Below, piece by piece: positions 9,702 to 18,627 of a stretch of 64,000 nt of DNA (positions are counted from its first letter, which is position 1; each line of letters begins with the position of its first letter). The stretch is from the NCBI GenBank assembly GCA_963731035.1, contig CAVSUY010000007.1, forward strand, positions 186,001-250,000, given 5' to 3'. The notes under the pieces were generated by a model, which searched no databases, was not told the DNA's origin, and saw only the letters and a program-made list of their open reading frames with translations. Origin of the DNA: JAANXG01 sp963731035. Lineage in GTDB: Bacteria; Pseudomonadota; Gammaproteobacteria; Arenicellales; JAANXG01. Made by a program: the position numbers and the translations under genes.

Positions 9702-10634
9702 ATGCTGAGAAATAGTTCGATATCCCTGAAGTTCACACTGGTGTTCATGGTGTCCATCGTGCTGGTGGGGCTCGCATACCTTCTCCTGTTGCGCAACATA
9801 TACGAAGCCCAGTTACTCAACCAGGCACGGACCACGGCCGACCACGTCGAAGCGTTCGGCTCATGGGTTTCCAAGCACGGACGCGTGTGGACAAAGGACG
9901 ATCCGTCCAGCTTTCTCGGGAAGCTCGAGGTGGTTGACGCGGCTTCGTTGAGAGACGGCACTCCGAAGACCGAAGTGTTTTATTCCAAGAATCCCGCGCT
10001 TGCCCAGCGGGAGTTCTCGGAGGCCGTAGCCGCCTCCAACTCCCACGCGCGGTTCAGGATGACTTCCGACAACTTCATGAATCCGCTCAACAAGCCCGAC
10101 GCTTTCGAAGCCCACGCCATCAGATTCGTGCGGCAACAGAACGTCGAGGAATATCACGAGCTGAAGAGTGGAGTGTATCGCTATGCCCGGGCGGTTATCG
10201 ACAAGCCGTCCTGCATCTCCTGCCATGGGTCCCCGGACGCGGCCCCCAAGGAGGTGACCGACCGCTACGGTACCGAGAACGGTTTCGGTTTCAAGGCCGG
10301 CGACGTGGCCGGTGTGATCAGCGTGACCATTCCGGCCGAGCCCTTGTCGGCGACCTTCTTCCGCGTGGTCGGGCCGGCGGAAGTGGCTCTCGTGGTGCTG
10401 GCCTTCCTGATCGCCTACCTCTATATCCGCGTGGGCGTGGTCAAACCGGTCCAGGAGCTGACGCAAACGGCGAACCAGCTCTCCACCGGGCGCGACGCGC
10501 CCGTAGGCGCGGAGGGGGTCAGCCAGAAATCCCGCAATGAGATCGACCAGCTCCGGCTGTCGGTGAACCGGCTCCGCAACAGCATGCAGATCGCAATCCG
10601 CCATCTGCGCGCGGCTCACGAGAAGAACAAGTGA
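9702..10634 (+). CDS. DUF3365 (Tll0287-like) haem-type sensor with HAMP domain
   Basis: 310 residues. A membrane segment at about 11-30 is followed by a periplasmic domain of about 190 residues with the haem c-type motif CISCH (171-175), a second membrane segment at about 222-243, and a HAMP linker from about 244 to 298. No kinase, methyl-accepting or cyclase output domain follows. The DUF3365 domain is known as a redox/haem sensor module in histidine kinases and related proteins. A GAGGGGAA ribosome site precedes the ATG. It could pair with a separate output protein, perhaps the small upstream gene. Confidence 0.85.
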   Translation: MLRNSSISLKFTLVFMVSIVLVGLAYLLLLRNIYEAQLLNQARTTADHVEAFGSWVSKHGRVWTKDDPSSFLGKLEVVDAASLRDGTPKTEVFYSKNPALAQREFSEAVAASNSHARFRMTSDNFMNPLNKPDAFEAHAIRFVRQQNVEEYHELKSGVYRYARAVIDKPSCISCHGSPDAAPKEVTDRYGTENGFGFKAGDVAGVISVTIPAEPLSATFFRVVGPAEVALVVLAFLIAYLYIRVGVVKPVQELTQTANQLSTGRDAPVGAEGVSQKSRNEIDQLRLSVNRLRNSMQIAIRHLRAAHEKNK

Positions 10635-10765
10635 CCCTCTGAGCCGCGAAGCCGGCCCGGCCGGCCGGTGTCCCGGCATGCCACAGCCCTTGGGACCATG
10701 GCCCATGGGTCCGTACCCCCATCGGACCGTAGTCCATCATGCGCGGCCCCATCTTTCGTTCTATT

Positions 10766-10801
10766 GATGTTTCAAATCGGTTTAGTTATATATTAAACAT
10801 C
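10766..10801. promoter_or_regulatory. AT-rich inverted repeat upstream of the XRE gene, candidate operator
   Basis: GATGTTT (10766-10772) and AAACATC (10795-10801) form a perfect 7-base inverted repeat around an AT-rich centre (TTTAGTTATATATT), 40 bases before the XRE start. It is a plausible autoregulatory site. Confidence 0.4.
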
Positions 10802-10840
10802 TGAATATAGATAGAAATTCCAAGGAACGATATATTTCAC

Positions 10841-11104
10841 ATGATCACTGCCGGCCAAATGCGCGCCGCCCGCGCCCTGCTCGGTATCGATCAACGCCGG
10901 TTGGCCGAGCTGGCTGGGTTGTCGGTGCCCACGATCCAGCGCATGGAGTCAAGCCAGGGCACCGTCCGCAGCAACGTCGAATCCCTGGTAAAGGTGGTCG
11001 ATGCCTTGTCGCGGGAGGGCGTGGAGCTCATCAGTGAAGGGGTGGTCAGCGGCGGCGGCGGGCGCGGCGTACGTCTCAAGAACGTTCCGGCGGAGATCTC
11101 CTAG
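10841..11104 (+). CDS. XRE-family helix-turn-helix regulator
   Basis: 87 residues with a single HTH domain: QMRAARALLGIDQRRLAEL then AGLSVPTIQRMESSQGTVRS, typical of the small Cro/CI-type regulators often seen next to operons they control. It ends 50 bases before the Hyf-like complex on the same strand, and may regulate that operon or itself through the upstream inverted repeat. The C-terminal 20 residues are Gly-rich and uninformative. Confidence 0.85.
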   Translation: MITAGQMRAARALLGIDQRRLAELAGLSVPTIQRMESSQGTVRSNVESLVKVVDALSREGVELISEGVVSGGGGRGVRLKNVPAEIS

Positions 11105-11154
11105 TGCATCCCGTCGCTGAATGCTGCAATCCTGGCCCCGGGGTGCATTAGGGT

Positions 11155-13161
11155 ATGGATGCGGCCTCGTGGTGCGCAGGCCTGGCAGTGGCCCTGGCCC
11201 TCGTATCGTCGGCAGTTTCCATGTTGGCGGGGACTTACCCGCGGTTGATGCGGCTGCTGGTCATGCCTCTGTTTTCGGCCTCGGGATCTGCGGCGGTGGC
11301 CGCCGGCCTGACGGCCCTGTGGCACGGCGGCGTGGCGACGGCAACGCTTCCCTTGGGGCTGCCATGGCTGCCGTGGCGGGTGCGCATCGATACCTTGTCC
11401 GCTTTCTTTCTCGCGGTGATCGGCGTGGTGACCATCGCATCCGGCGTGTACGGGACGACTTATGCACGCGGCCTTGAACGCGGGCGCGACTCCTTGCCGG
11501 TCCTCGGCGGCTTCACTGGCTTGTTCGTGGCCGGCATGCTCATGGTGGTTCTTGCGGACGACGCGTTCATGTTCATGGTCTCCTGGGAGCTCATGTCGCT
11601 GGCGTCGTACTTCCTGGTGGCCTTCCACCACGAACAGGCTGCCAACCGCCGCGCCGCCCTGCTTTATCTCATCATGGCCCAGGTCGGCGGCCTTGCCATC
11701 CTGCTGGGATTCAGCGTGCTCGCCGCGTACGGCGGCGGCTTCGCCTTCGAGAACATGCGGCAGGCGCATCTCTCGTTCACTTGGGCCAGCGTGGCGTTCG
11801 TGCTGGCCTTCGTCGGTTTCGGTATGAAAGCCGGACTGGTGCCGTTGCACGCGTGGCTGCCCGAAGCGCATCCCGCAGCGCCTTCCCACATCTCCGCCCT
11901 GATGTCCGGGGTGATGTTGAAGGTCGCGGTCTACGGCTTCATCCGTTTCGTGCTGGACCTCACCGGTCAGGCGTACTGGCAGTGGGGGGTCGCCGTCCTG
12001 ATCGCCGGCAGCCTCTCGGCCCTGATGGGAGTTTTGTACGCGCTCATGCAGCACGATCTCAAGCGCCTGTTGGCATACCATTCCGTAGAGAACGTCGGGA
12101 TCATCTTCATCGGGCTGGGGTTGAGCCTTTTGTTTCTTTCCACCGGACACGTTCTGCTTGCCGCCTTGGGCTTGGTGGCGGCCCTGTACCATACGCTGAA
12201 CCACGCTTTGTTCAAGGCGCTGCTTTTTCTTGGCGCCGGTGCGATCCTGCACAGCGCCCATGAACGAGACCTGGAGCACATGGGCGGCCTGCTGCGACGC
12301 ATGCCGTGGACCGGGCTGTTCTTTCTGATCGGCTGCCTGTCCATCTCCGCGCTGCCGCCTTTCAACGGGTTTGCGTCCGAATGGCTGACCTTCCAGACGG
12401 CGCTGCAGGTCTGGCAGCTCGACAGCGGGGTGCTGCGAAGCCTCGTTCCAATCGCCGCCGCCACCCTGGCGCTGACCGGCGCCCTCGCCGCCGCCTGCTT
12501 CGTCAAAGTCTACGGCGTAGCATTTCTCGGACGGGCACGCAGTCGGCACGTGCGCCGCGCCCGCCCGGTGCCGCCCGGAATGCAGGCCGCCCAGGCCATG
12601 TTGGCAATCCTGTGTCTGCTGTTCGGCGTCTTCCCTACGTCCGTGGTGGCGGTCCTGAACGCGGTGCCGCTTCAGCTCCTGGGCCGGGGCCTGCCCCAGA
12701 TTACAGCCCATGGTGGACTCTGGCTCACACCGGTGACCCCGGCCACGGCGAGTTACAGCGCACCGCTGGTGGTGTTGTCGCTGGCGGGCATGGCGGCGTT
12801 GGTGGTGTGGATATGGCGGCGGGGTGCGGCCCGCCGGGTACGGCCCTGCGATCCATGGGACTGTGGATTCGCACGGCCGACGCCGCGCATGCAGTATACC
12901 GCGACAGCGTTCGCGCAGCCCATTCGCCGGGTGTACGGGATGTTGTTCCACATCGACGAAGGCACCCAGACGCAGGCGGACGGCAGCGCCCGCCACCACC
13001 TGCAGGTGGGCGACCGCGCCTGGGGGCTGCTGTACGTTCCGGTGGTGTCGGCGGTGGAGTCGGCGGCCCGCCGTGTAGTCCGTATTCAATCAGGCAGCGT
13101 GCGTATCTATCTGGGCTGGACCCTGGCGACCTTACTGGTGCTGCTATGGATCATTTCCTGA
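11155..13161 (+). CDS. hyfB: Hydrogenase-4 component B-like proton-pumping subunit
   Basis: 668 residues, polytopic, of the NuoL/M/N (Mrp-antiporter) superfamily. The HyfB-type motifs WELMSLASYFLVAFHHE and KAGLVPLHAWLPEAHPAAPS are present, with the charged residues expected in the proton channel. It heads a six-gene operon for a complex-I-like membrane complex. The next gene starts inside its last codons (16-base overlap). Confidence 0.88.
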   Translation: MDAASWCAGLAVALALVSSAVSMLAGTYPRLMRLLVMPLFSASGSAAVAAGLTALWHGGVATATLPLGLPWLPWRVRIDTLSAFFLAVIGVVTIASGVYGTTYARGLERGRDSLPVLGGFTGLFVAGMLMVVLADDAFMFMVSWELMSLASYFLVAFHHEQAANRRAALLYLIMAQVGGLAILLGFSVLAAYGGGFAFENMRQAHLSFTWASVAFVLAFVGFGMKAGLVPLHAWLPEAHPAAPSHISALMSGVMLKVAVYGFIRFVLDLTGQAYWQWGVAVLIAGSLSALMGVLYALMQHDLKRLLAYHSVENVGIIFIGLGLSLLFLSTGHVLLAALGLVAALYHTLNHALFKALLFLGAGAILHSAHERDLEHMGGLLRRMPWTGLFFLIGCLSISALPPFNGFASEWLTFQTALQVWQLDSGVLRSLVPIAAATLALTGALAAACFVKVYGVAFLGRARSRHVRRARPVPPGMQAAQAMLAILCLLFGVFPTSVVAVLNAVPLQLLGRGLPQITAHGGLWLTPVTPATASYSAPLVVLSLAGMAALVVWIWRRGAARRVRPCDPWDCGFARPTPRMQYTATAFAQPIRRVYGMLFHIDEGTQTQADGSARHHLQVGDRAWGLLYVPVVSAVESAARRVVRIQSGSVRIYLGWTLATLLVLLWIIS

Positions 13162-14111
13162 CCCCCATCGCCTGGGCCTGGGCGGCCGTCCAGGCGCTTT
13201 GCTATGCACTTCTGGCGCCATTGCTTGTGGGCTGGATCCGCAAGTGCAAGGCGCGGCTGCAGAACCGGCGCGGCGCGCCGGTGATCCAGCCCTGGCGCGA
13301 TCTCGTCAAGTTGATGGGCAAGGAAGTGCGCGTCGCCCATACCGCGTCGCCCCTGTTTCGCGCCGCGCCCTACATCGTGTTCGTCGCTACCTGGCTGGCC
13401 GCGGCCACCGTGCCCCTGGCCGCCAGCACGCTGCCGACCGCGGCGATGGCGGACATCATCGTTCTGGTGGGGTTGCTGGCCCTCGCCAGGTTCTTTCTGG
13501 CATTGGCCGGGATGGACGTGGGCACGGCTTTTGGCGGCATGGGCGCCTCGCGGGAGATGCTGGTGTCGGCGCTGGCCGAGCCCGCAATGCTGATGGCGGT
13601 CTTCACCCTGGCCATGAGCGCCCACAGCACCAACCTGGCGAGCGTCGTGGATTCCCAGCTCGCAGCCGGTCTGGTGCTGCGTCCTTCGTTGTTGTTTGCC
13701 CTGGCCGCCCTGATCCTGGTGGCAGTGGCGGAGACCGGGCGGATCCCGGTGGACAACCCGGCAACGCACCTGGAGCTCACCATGATCCACGAAGCCATGA
13801 TCCTGGAATACTCCGGGCGGCACCTGGCGCTGATGGAATGGGCGGCGCAAATCAAACTGATGCTATACGGCGTGCTGATCGCCAACGTGTTCTTTCCCTG
13901 GGGCATTTCCCAGGGTCTCGAGCCGGTGTCCATGGCCGTGGGCCTCGCGGCGGTGGTGCTCAAGCTGGCCGGCCTCGGCGTGTTTCTGGCAGTGGCGGAG
14001 ACGGTGCTTGCCAAGATGCGGTTGTTCCGAGTGCCCGCTTTCCTGAACCTTGCCCTGCTGCTCGGCCTGTTGGGCCTGCTCGGCTACGTAATACTCGAGG
14101 TAGGCGCTTGA
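13146..14111 (+). CDS. hyfC: HyfC/HycD (NuoH-like) membrane subunit
   Basis: 321 residues, about eight membrane segments. It matches the NuoH/HycD family: LLVGWIRKCKARLQNRRG, then QPWRDLVKLMGKE, and later ETGRIPVDNPATHLELTMI, the loop facing the quinone or catalytic module. In related complexes this subunit connects the soluble redox module to the proton-pumping arm. It overlaps hyfB by 16 bases and its stop overlaps the TTG start of the next gene. Confidence 0.9.
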   Translation: MDHFLTPIAWAWAAVQALCYALLAPLLVGWIRKCKARLQNRRGAPVIQPWRDLVKLMGKEVRVAHTASPLFRAAPYIVFVATWLAAATVPLAASTLPTAAMADIIVLVGLLALARFFLALAGMDVGTAFGGMGASREMLVSALAEPAMLMAVFTLAMSAHSTNLASVVDSQLAAGLVLRPSLLFALAALILVAVAETGRIPVDNPATHLELTMIHEAMILEYSGRHLALMEWAAQIKLMLYGVLIANVFFPWGISQGLEPVSMAVGLAAVVLKLAGLGVFLAVAETVLAKMRLFRVPAFLNLALLLGLLGLLGYVILEVGA

Positions 14112-14794
14112 CCATCGCCGATCTGCCCCTGCTGCAGCAGCTGGTGCTGGTGCTCGCCGCCCTGGTGCTTTTCACCTCGTTCGTCCTGCTGGAGCAATCC
14201 AGGCTGGTTGCCGCCATACACGCCTTCGCCTGGCAGGGCGCGCTGGTGGCGGCGGTGACCACCGTGGTCGCCGCCAGTGGACAGGCCACTCACTTGTACT
14301 TCTCGGCGCTCCTTACCCTGGTGCTGAAGGCGGCGCTGATTCCATGGATGCTGCACCGCCTGGTTCATCGCCTGGGGCTGGACCGCCACGCGGATTCGCT
14401 GCGCCGGCCGGCCCTGGTCACCATGGCAGGGGTCGCGCTCGTGATTTTCAGCTACTGGCTGGTGCTGCCCATCGTCGAGCAGGAGCTGTCCTTCACCCGC
14501 AACATCGTCGCCGTCAGCCTCGCGGTAGTCCTGATCGGTCTTCTGATGATGGTATCGCGCCAGCAGGCGGTGGCGCAGGTCCTCGGCTTCATGTCCATGG
14601 AGAACGGCTTGTTCCTGTCGGCGGTGTCCTCGACCGCGGGCATGCCGCTGGTGGTGGAGCTGGGTGTGGCATTCGACGTCCTGGTGGCCATGGTCCTGTT
14701 CGGCGTGTTTTTCTTCCAGATCCGGGAAAGCATCGACACCCTGGATGTCGATCGCCTCAACCGTCTGACCGAATCGGTGGAGGCGGGCGAATGA
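14108..14794 (+). CDS. hyfE: HyfE-like membrane subunit (NuoK-related)
   Basis: 228 residues, polytopic. It resembles HyfE, whose C-terminal half corresponds to NuoK (VLGFMSMENGLFLSAVSST). The start is the TTG at 14108, overlapping the previous stop as TTGA; there is no earlier in-frame ATG with a ribosome site, and the next one would cost conserved sequence. The stop overlaps the next ATG as ATGA. It is part of the membrane arm. Confidence 0.85.
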   Translation: MTIADLPLLQQLVLVLAALVLFTSFVLLEQSRLVAAIHAFAWQGALVAAVTTVVAASGQATHLYFSALLTLVLKAALIPWMLHRLVHRLGLDRHADSLRRPALVTMAGVALVIFSYWLVLPIVEQELSFTRNIVAVSLAVVLIGLLMMVSRQQAVAQVLGFMSMENGLFLSAVSSTAGMPLVVELGVAFDVLVAMVLFGVFFFQIRESIDTLDVDRLNRLTESVEAGE

Positions 14795-16263
14795 CGACCC
14801 TGCTGATCGTGGTGTTCACGCCCGTGGTCGGGGCGGTCCTGTTGGGTTTGATCTCTTCCATGCGCTACGCCGGGTGGTTGAACGTGGCGCTGTCCGCGGT
14901 GTCTTTCGGCGCCGCGCTGCGGCTCGCCTGGCTGGTCGCCGGGGCGGGCGAGATGTCGGCGTTCAGCTTCCGCGTCGATGCATTCAACGTGTACCTGGTG
15001 GTCCTCACCACCTTCGTGGGCCTGACGACGTCGATATTCTCCCGGCCCTACATGCGCCACGTATGGGAGACGGGAAAAACAAACGACAACGGCATGCGTG
15101 TCTACCACTCCATGTATCAGGCGTTCATGTTCACCATGCTGCTGGCGTTGACCACGGACAACCTCGGTGTGCTCTGGGTGGCCGTCGAGGGAGCCACGCT
15201 CACCACGGTGCTGCTGGTTTCGTTGTACCGGACGCCGGAGGCGGTGGAGGCCGCCTGGAAATATTTCATACTCTGCGGCGTCGGCATCGCACTGGCGCTG
15301 TTCGGCACGGTGCTGACCTACTTCGCGGCCCGCCACGTCCTGGCCGACCCCGAAGCGGGCCTGTCGTGGAGCATCCTGTTCCAGCACGCCGGAGGTCTGG
15401 AACCTGCGGTGATGAGCCTGGCTTTCGTCTTCCTGTTGGTGGGTTACGGCACCAAGGTGGGGCTGGTGCCCATGCATCAGTGGCTGCCGGACGCTCATTC
15501 CGAAGGTCCGACGCCGATGTCTGCCGTGTTGTCGGGCCTGCTGCTCAACGTCGCCTTGTACGCCCTGATCCGGGTCAAGATGCTGGTGGACGGTTCCCTC
15601 GCCGGCACCGCCACGCCGCATATCGCGGGCTACCTGTTGATGGGCTTCGGCATGCTGTCGTTTCTGGTGGCGGGCCTGTTCCTGCACCGGCAGCGCGATA
15701 TCAAGCGCATGTTCAGCTACTCCTCGATCGAGCACATGGGCCTGATGACCTTCGCCTTCGGTATCGGCGGACCGTTGGCCACCTTCGGCGCTCTGCTGCA
15801 CATGCTGGTGCATTCGCTCACCAAGTCGGCGATCTTCATCACCGTGGGCCACGCGGCCCAGATTGCCGGAACGCAGTCCATCGAACGCATCCGGGGCTTG
15901 ATCCGCACCCAGCCGGAGGTGGGCTGGTCCCTGTTGATTGCGGCGGTCGCAGTGGCGGGCTTTCCACCCTTCGGCGTGTTCACCAGCGAGTTTCTGGTGT
16001 TGAACGCCACCATGAATGCGCAGCCCTGGCTGACACTGGCGTTGCTGACCGGGCTCGGTGTCGCGTTCGCGGGTTTGTTCCGTCACTTGCAGCCCATGGT
16101 CTACGGTGCCGCACCCGACGGACAGGAGCGGGTTTCGGCCAACATGCTGCCCGTCTACGCGCATCTCGGGATCGTTCTCTGGCTCGGCCTGTCCATACCG
16201 GGATTCCTGTGGCGTTGGCTGGACCGTGCCACCGAGTTGATAGCGGGAGGTCATCTCTTGTGA
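14791..16263 (+). CDS. hyfF: HyfF-like proton-pumping subunit
   Basis: 490 residues, the second NuoL/M/N-type subunit of the operon. It carries GYGTKVGLVPMHQWLPDAHS and the SYSSIEHMGLM segment typical of HyfF. It is coupled to the neighbours by 4-base overlaps on both sides. Two antiporter-like subunits (HyfB and HyfF) plus HyfC and HyfE give a membrane arm of hydrogenase-4 type; HyfD is absent. Confidence 0.88.
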   Translation: MTTLLIVVFTPVVGAVLLGLISSMRYAGWLNVALSAVSFGAALRLAWLVAGAGEMSAFSFRVDAFNVYLVVLTTFVGLTTSIFSRPYMRHVWETGKTNDNGMRVYHSMYQAFMFTMLLALTTDNLGVLWVAVEGATLTTVLLVSLYRTPEAVEAAWKYFILCGVGIALALFGTVLTYFAARHVLADPEAGLSWSILFQHAGGLEPAVMSLAFVFLLVGYGTKVGLVPMHQWLPDAHSEGPTPMSAVLSGLLLNVALYALIRVKMLVDGSLAGTATPHIAGYLLMGFGMLSFLVAGLFLHRQRDIKRMFSYSSIEHMGLMTFAFGIGGPLATFGALLHMLVHSLTKSAIFITVGHAAQIAGTQSIERIRGLIRTQPEVGWSLLIAAVAVAGFPPFGVFTSEFLVLNATMNAQPWLTLALLTGLGVAFAGLFRHLQPMVYGAAPDGQERVSANMLPVYAHLGIVLWLGLSIPGFLWRWLDRATELIAGGHLL

Positions 16264-17855
16264 GCGAGGGCTGGGTGCATGGCTTCATTGTACTTTTGAA
16301 TGACCGGCGAGTCACAAGCGGTGCCGTGGACCCGGATACGCTTGCGCCGGCGTACCGGATAGTGTTGAGCCCGGAGGACTGGGGAACCGCGGGCATGGTC
16401 GCCGCCGAAGCCGGCCGCCGGTTCGCAGGCGTGTGGGGTGATCCCTATCGCGATCGGATTGTCGTTCGCGCCTGCCTGGAGCAGGGGGGGACCTATCTGG
16501 TGCTCGAAACCACGGTGCCGCTGCCCGAGCCGGTGCTGCCGTCGCTGACTTCTTTCTTCCCAGGCGCCGATCGCATGGAACGCCACTTGCGAGACCTGCT
16601 CGGTGTCGGGTTTCCCGATCACCCCGACGCGCGGCGCTGGACCCGCCACCAGGCGTGGATGGAGTCCGATTTCCCGCTGCGGGCCGATTTTCCGGCCCGC
16701 GGCACGGCGACCGGCCGCACGTCTGGGGATGCAAGCTATCCCTTCACCCGGGTCGAAGGCGGCGGCGTCTACGAGATACCGGTCGGGCCGGTGCACGCCG
16801 GGATCATCGAGCCCGGCCACTTCCGCTTCCAAGCTGTGGGCGAAACCGTACTTCGCCTGGAGGAACGCCTGGGCTACGTGCACAAGGGTGTGGAGAAGAT
16901 CGCCGTGGACCGGGACAGCGCCGGCCTCGTGCGCCTGGCGGGGCGCATTTCCGGGGACTCGACCGTGGCTCATGCCTGGGCCGCCTGCCAGGCCGTTGAG
17001 CGCGCCGCGGGATGTGACATTACGACGCGCGCCGCCGAGCTGCGGGCCATCATGGCCGAGCGCGAGCGTGTCGCCAATCATCTGGGGGACATCGGCGCGG
17101 TATGCAACGACGTCGGGTTTGCATTCGCCCACGCCCAGTGCGCGAGACTGCGCGAGTGGTGGCAGCGCCGCAGCCTGGAACTGTTCGGACACCGACTGAT
17201 GATGGATGCCCTGGTTCCCGGTGGCGTCGCTTGCGATCTGGACACGCGCGGTGCCGACTTGCTGCGCGCCGACCATGCCTCGCTTCGCCGGTCCCTGGAG
17301 CCGGTGTTCGCCATTGTCGACGACCATCCGTCCCTGGACGACCGGCTCCAGGACACCGGTCGATTGTCGGAGGACGATGCCCGTGCCTTGGGCTGCATGG
17401 GCTACGTGGGCAAGGCCAGCGGTGTCGAGTACGACGTTCGCCGGGACAGCGCCTACCCGCCGTATGATCGCCTCGGCGAGTGCCTGCAAGCCGAGCAGGG
17501 CGGCGCGGCAAGCGGCGACGTAGCCGCCCGTGTTCGGATACGCATGGGCGAGGCGCTGCAAAGTCTCGACCTCATGGACCGGCTGTTGAACGCCTTGTCT
17601 CCCAGAGAAGTGGTCACGGGGATTCTTCCGCCGAAGCCGGATGCCGAGGGACTCGGACTGGTGGAGGGTTGGCGGGGCGAGATTCTTACCTACGTTCGAT
17701 TCGGCAAGGGAGGGAGGGTGGCGCGCTTCTTCCCCAGGGACCCGAGTTGGTTCAACTGGCCGGCACTGGAGCGCCTGATCGACGGCAACATCGTTCCGGA
17801 CTTCCCGGTCTGCAACAAGTCCGTCAACGGCTCGTACTCGGGCCATGATCTCTAG
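16260..17855 (+). CDS. HyfG-like large subunit (NuoC-D type) lacking NiFe-site cysteines
   Basis: 531 residues from the GTG at 16260, overlapping the hyfF stop. The N-terminal 140 residues are NuoC-like and the rest is NuoD/hydrogenase-large-subunit-like (PVGPVHAGIIEPGHFRF, LGYVHKGVEKIA). At the L1 position, where true group 4 hydrogenases have R-x-C-G-x-C before SGDST, this protein reads LAGRISGDSTVAHA. At the C-terminus, where they have D-P-C-x-x-C, it reads DFPVCNKSVNGSYSGHDL. The four Ni ligands are therefore not there. This fits the energy-converting-hydrogenase-related (Ehr) complexes, whose substrate is unknown, rather than a hydrogenase. Confidence 0.88.
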   Translation: MSEGWVHGFIVLLNDRRVTSGAVDPDTLAPAYRIVLSPEDWGTAGMVAAEAGRRFAGVWGDPYRDRIVVRACLEQGGTYLVLETTVPLPEPVLPSLTSFFPGADRMERHLRDLLGVGFPDHPDARRWTRHQAWMESDFPLRADFPARGTATGRTSGDASYPFTRVEGGGVYEIPVGPVHAGIIEPGHFRFQAVGETVLRLEERLGYVHKGVEKIAVDRDSAGLVRLAGRISGDSTVAHAWAACQAVERAAGCDITTRAAELRAIMAERERVANHLGDIGAVCNDVGFAFAHAQCARLREWWQRRSLELFGHRLMMDALVPGGVACDLDTRGADLLRADHASLRRSLEPVFAIVDDHPSLDDRLQDTGRLSEDDARALGCMGYVGKASGVEYDVRRDSAYPPYDRLGECLQAEQGGAASGDVAARVRIRMGEALQSLDLMDRLLNALSPREVVTGILPPKPDAEGLGLVEGWRGEILTYVRFGKGGRVARFFPRDPSWFNWPALERLIDGNIVPDFPVCNKSVNGSYSGHDL

Positions 17856-18043
17856 GCCGCATATGCTTCGATGCAGGTCGGCGTTTATGCCGACAACGAC
17901 GTATCGTCCCGGTACCGGCAGTCCCCCCAGGAACTGCTCCGGGAGAGGGAGCCAGGTGGCTCTTCGGGCGGGTTGCCCCCCGACCGTGGCGCATCGTTCA
18001 TGAAAAAACAGTCACTCACGAAATTGTTTCAGCTCAACCTCCC
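17856..18043. other. Spacer within the Hyf-like operon
   Basis: 188 bases between the large and small subunit genes, unlike the tight overlaps upstream. A short frame from 17871 crosses into the next gene in another frame but has no ribosome site or recognisable content. No hairpin terminator is obvious. Confidence 0.4.
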
Positions 18044-18568
18044 ATGTACCGAATCCTGAAAGCCTGTATCAGAACGGGTGTCGTCACGGAGGCTTTGCCC
18101 GGCTTCGACGATGCCGATGTCGAAGCCGCCGGTGTCGAGCTGCGGCGGTTGATCGACGCGCGTTTCAGACGCAGCCTTGCCATCCGGCAGGTGGACGCAG
18201 GGTCATGCAACGGCTGCGAGCTCGAGATCCACGCATTGAACAACGCCTACTATGATGTCGCCCGCTTCGGCGTTCACTTTGTCGCGTCCCCGCGCCACGC
18301 CGACGCCCTGCTGGTGACGGGGCCGGTGTCGCGGCACATGGAGACAGCCTTGCGACGCACGTGGCGTGCGACGCCCAACCCCAAGTTCGTGATTGCCGCG
18401 GGAACATGCGCCTGCGACGGCGGCGAATTCGGTATCTCCTACGCGAGCTGCGGCGCGGTGGAAAACGTGATTCCCGTGGACGTCAAGATTCCCGGCTGCC
18501 CGCCATCGCCGCTTGCTCTGATCAAGGGTCTGATCTCCGCACTGGGACGCGGCGGTTCGACGGACTGA
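18044..18568 (+). CDS. hyfI: HyfI-like small subunit (NuoB type, 4Fe-4S)
   Basis: 174 residues of the NuoB/HycG family. Cluster ligands are visible: C55 and C58 in GSCNGCELEIHA, C122 (or C124) in GTCACDGGEFG, and C152 in IPGCPPSP. It should carry the proximal N2-like 4Fe-4S cluster beside the large subunit. No ferredoxin-like HyfA/HyfH subunit is encoded within the window after it, so the electron input is not defined here. It ends 59 bases from the convergent sco gene. Confidence 0.9.
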   Translation: MYRILKACIRTGVVTEALPGFDDADVEAAGVELRRLIDARFRRSLAIRQVDAGSCNGCELEIHALNNAYYDVARFGVHFVASPRHADALLVTGPVSRHMETALRRTWRATPNPKFVIAAGTCACDGGEFGISYASCGAVENVIPVDVKIPGCPPSPLALIKGLISALGRGGSTD

Positions 18569-18627
18569 AAACAGCGACGATGCCGGCGGCTGGAGCGGCC
18601 TTCCGCGACGCCCGCCAGTGCGGACGC

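Noticed and set aside
16260..17855. Calling the large subunit a functional NiFe hydrogenase
   Set aside because: The cysteines of both the L1 and L2 motifs are absent, so Ni cannot be bound in the normal way.
17871..18059. Short frame between hyfG and hyfI
   Set aside because: No ribosome site, no recognisable content, and it overlaps the hyfI start in a different frame.
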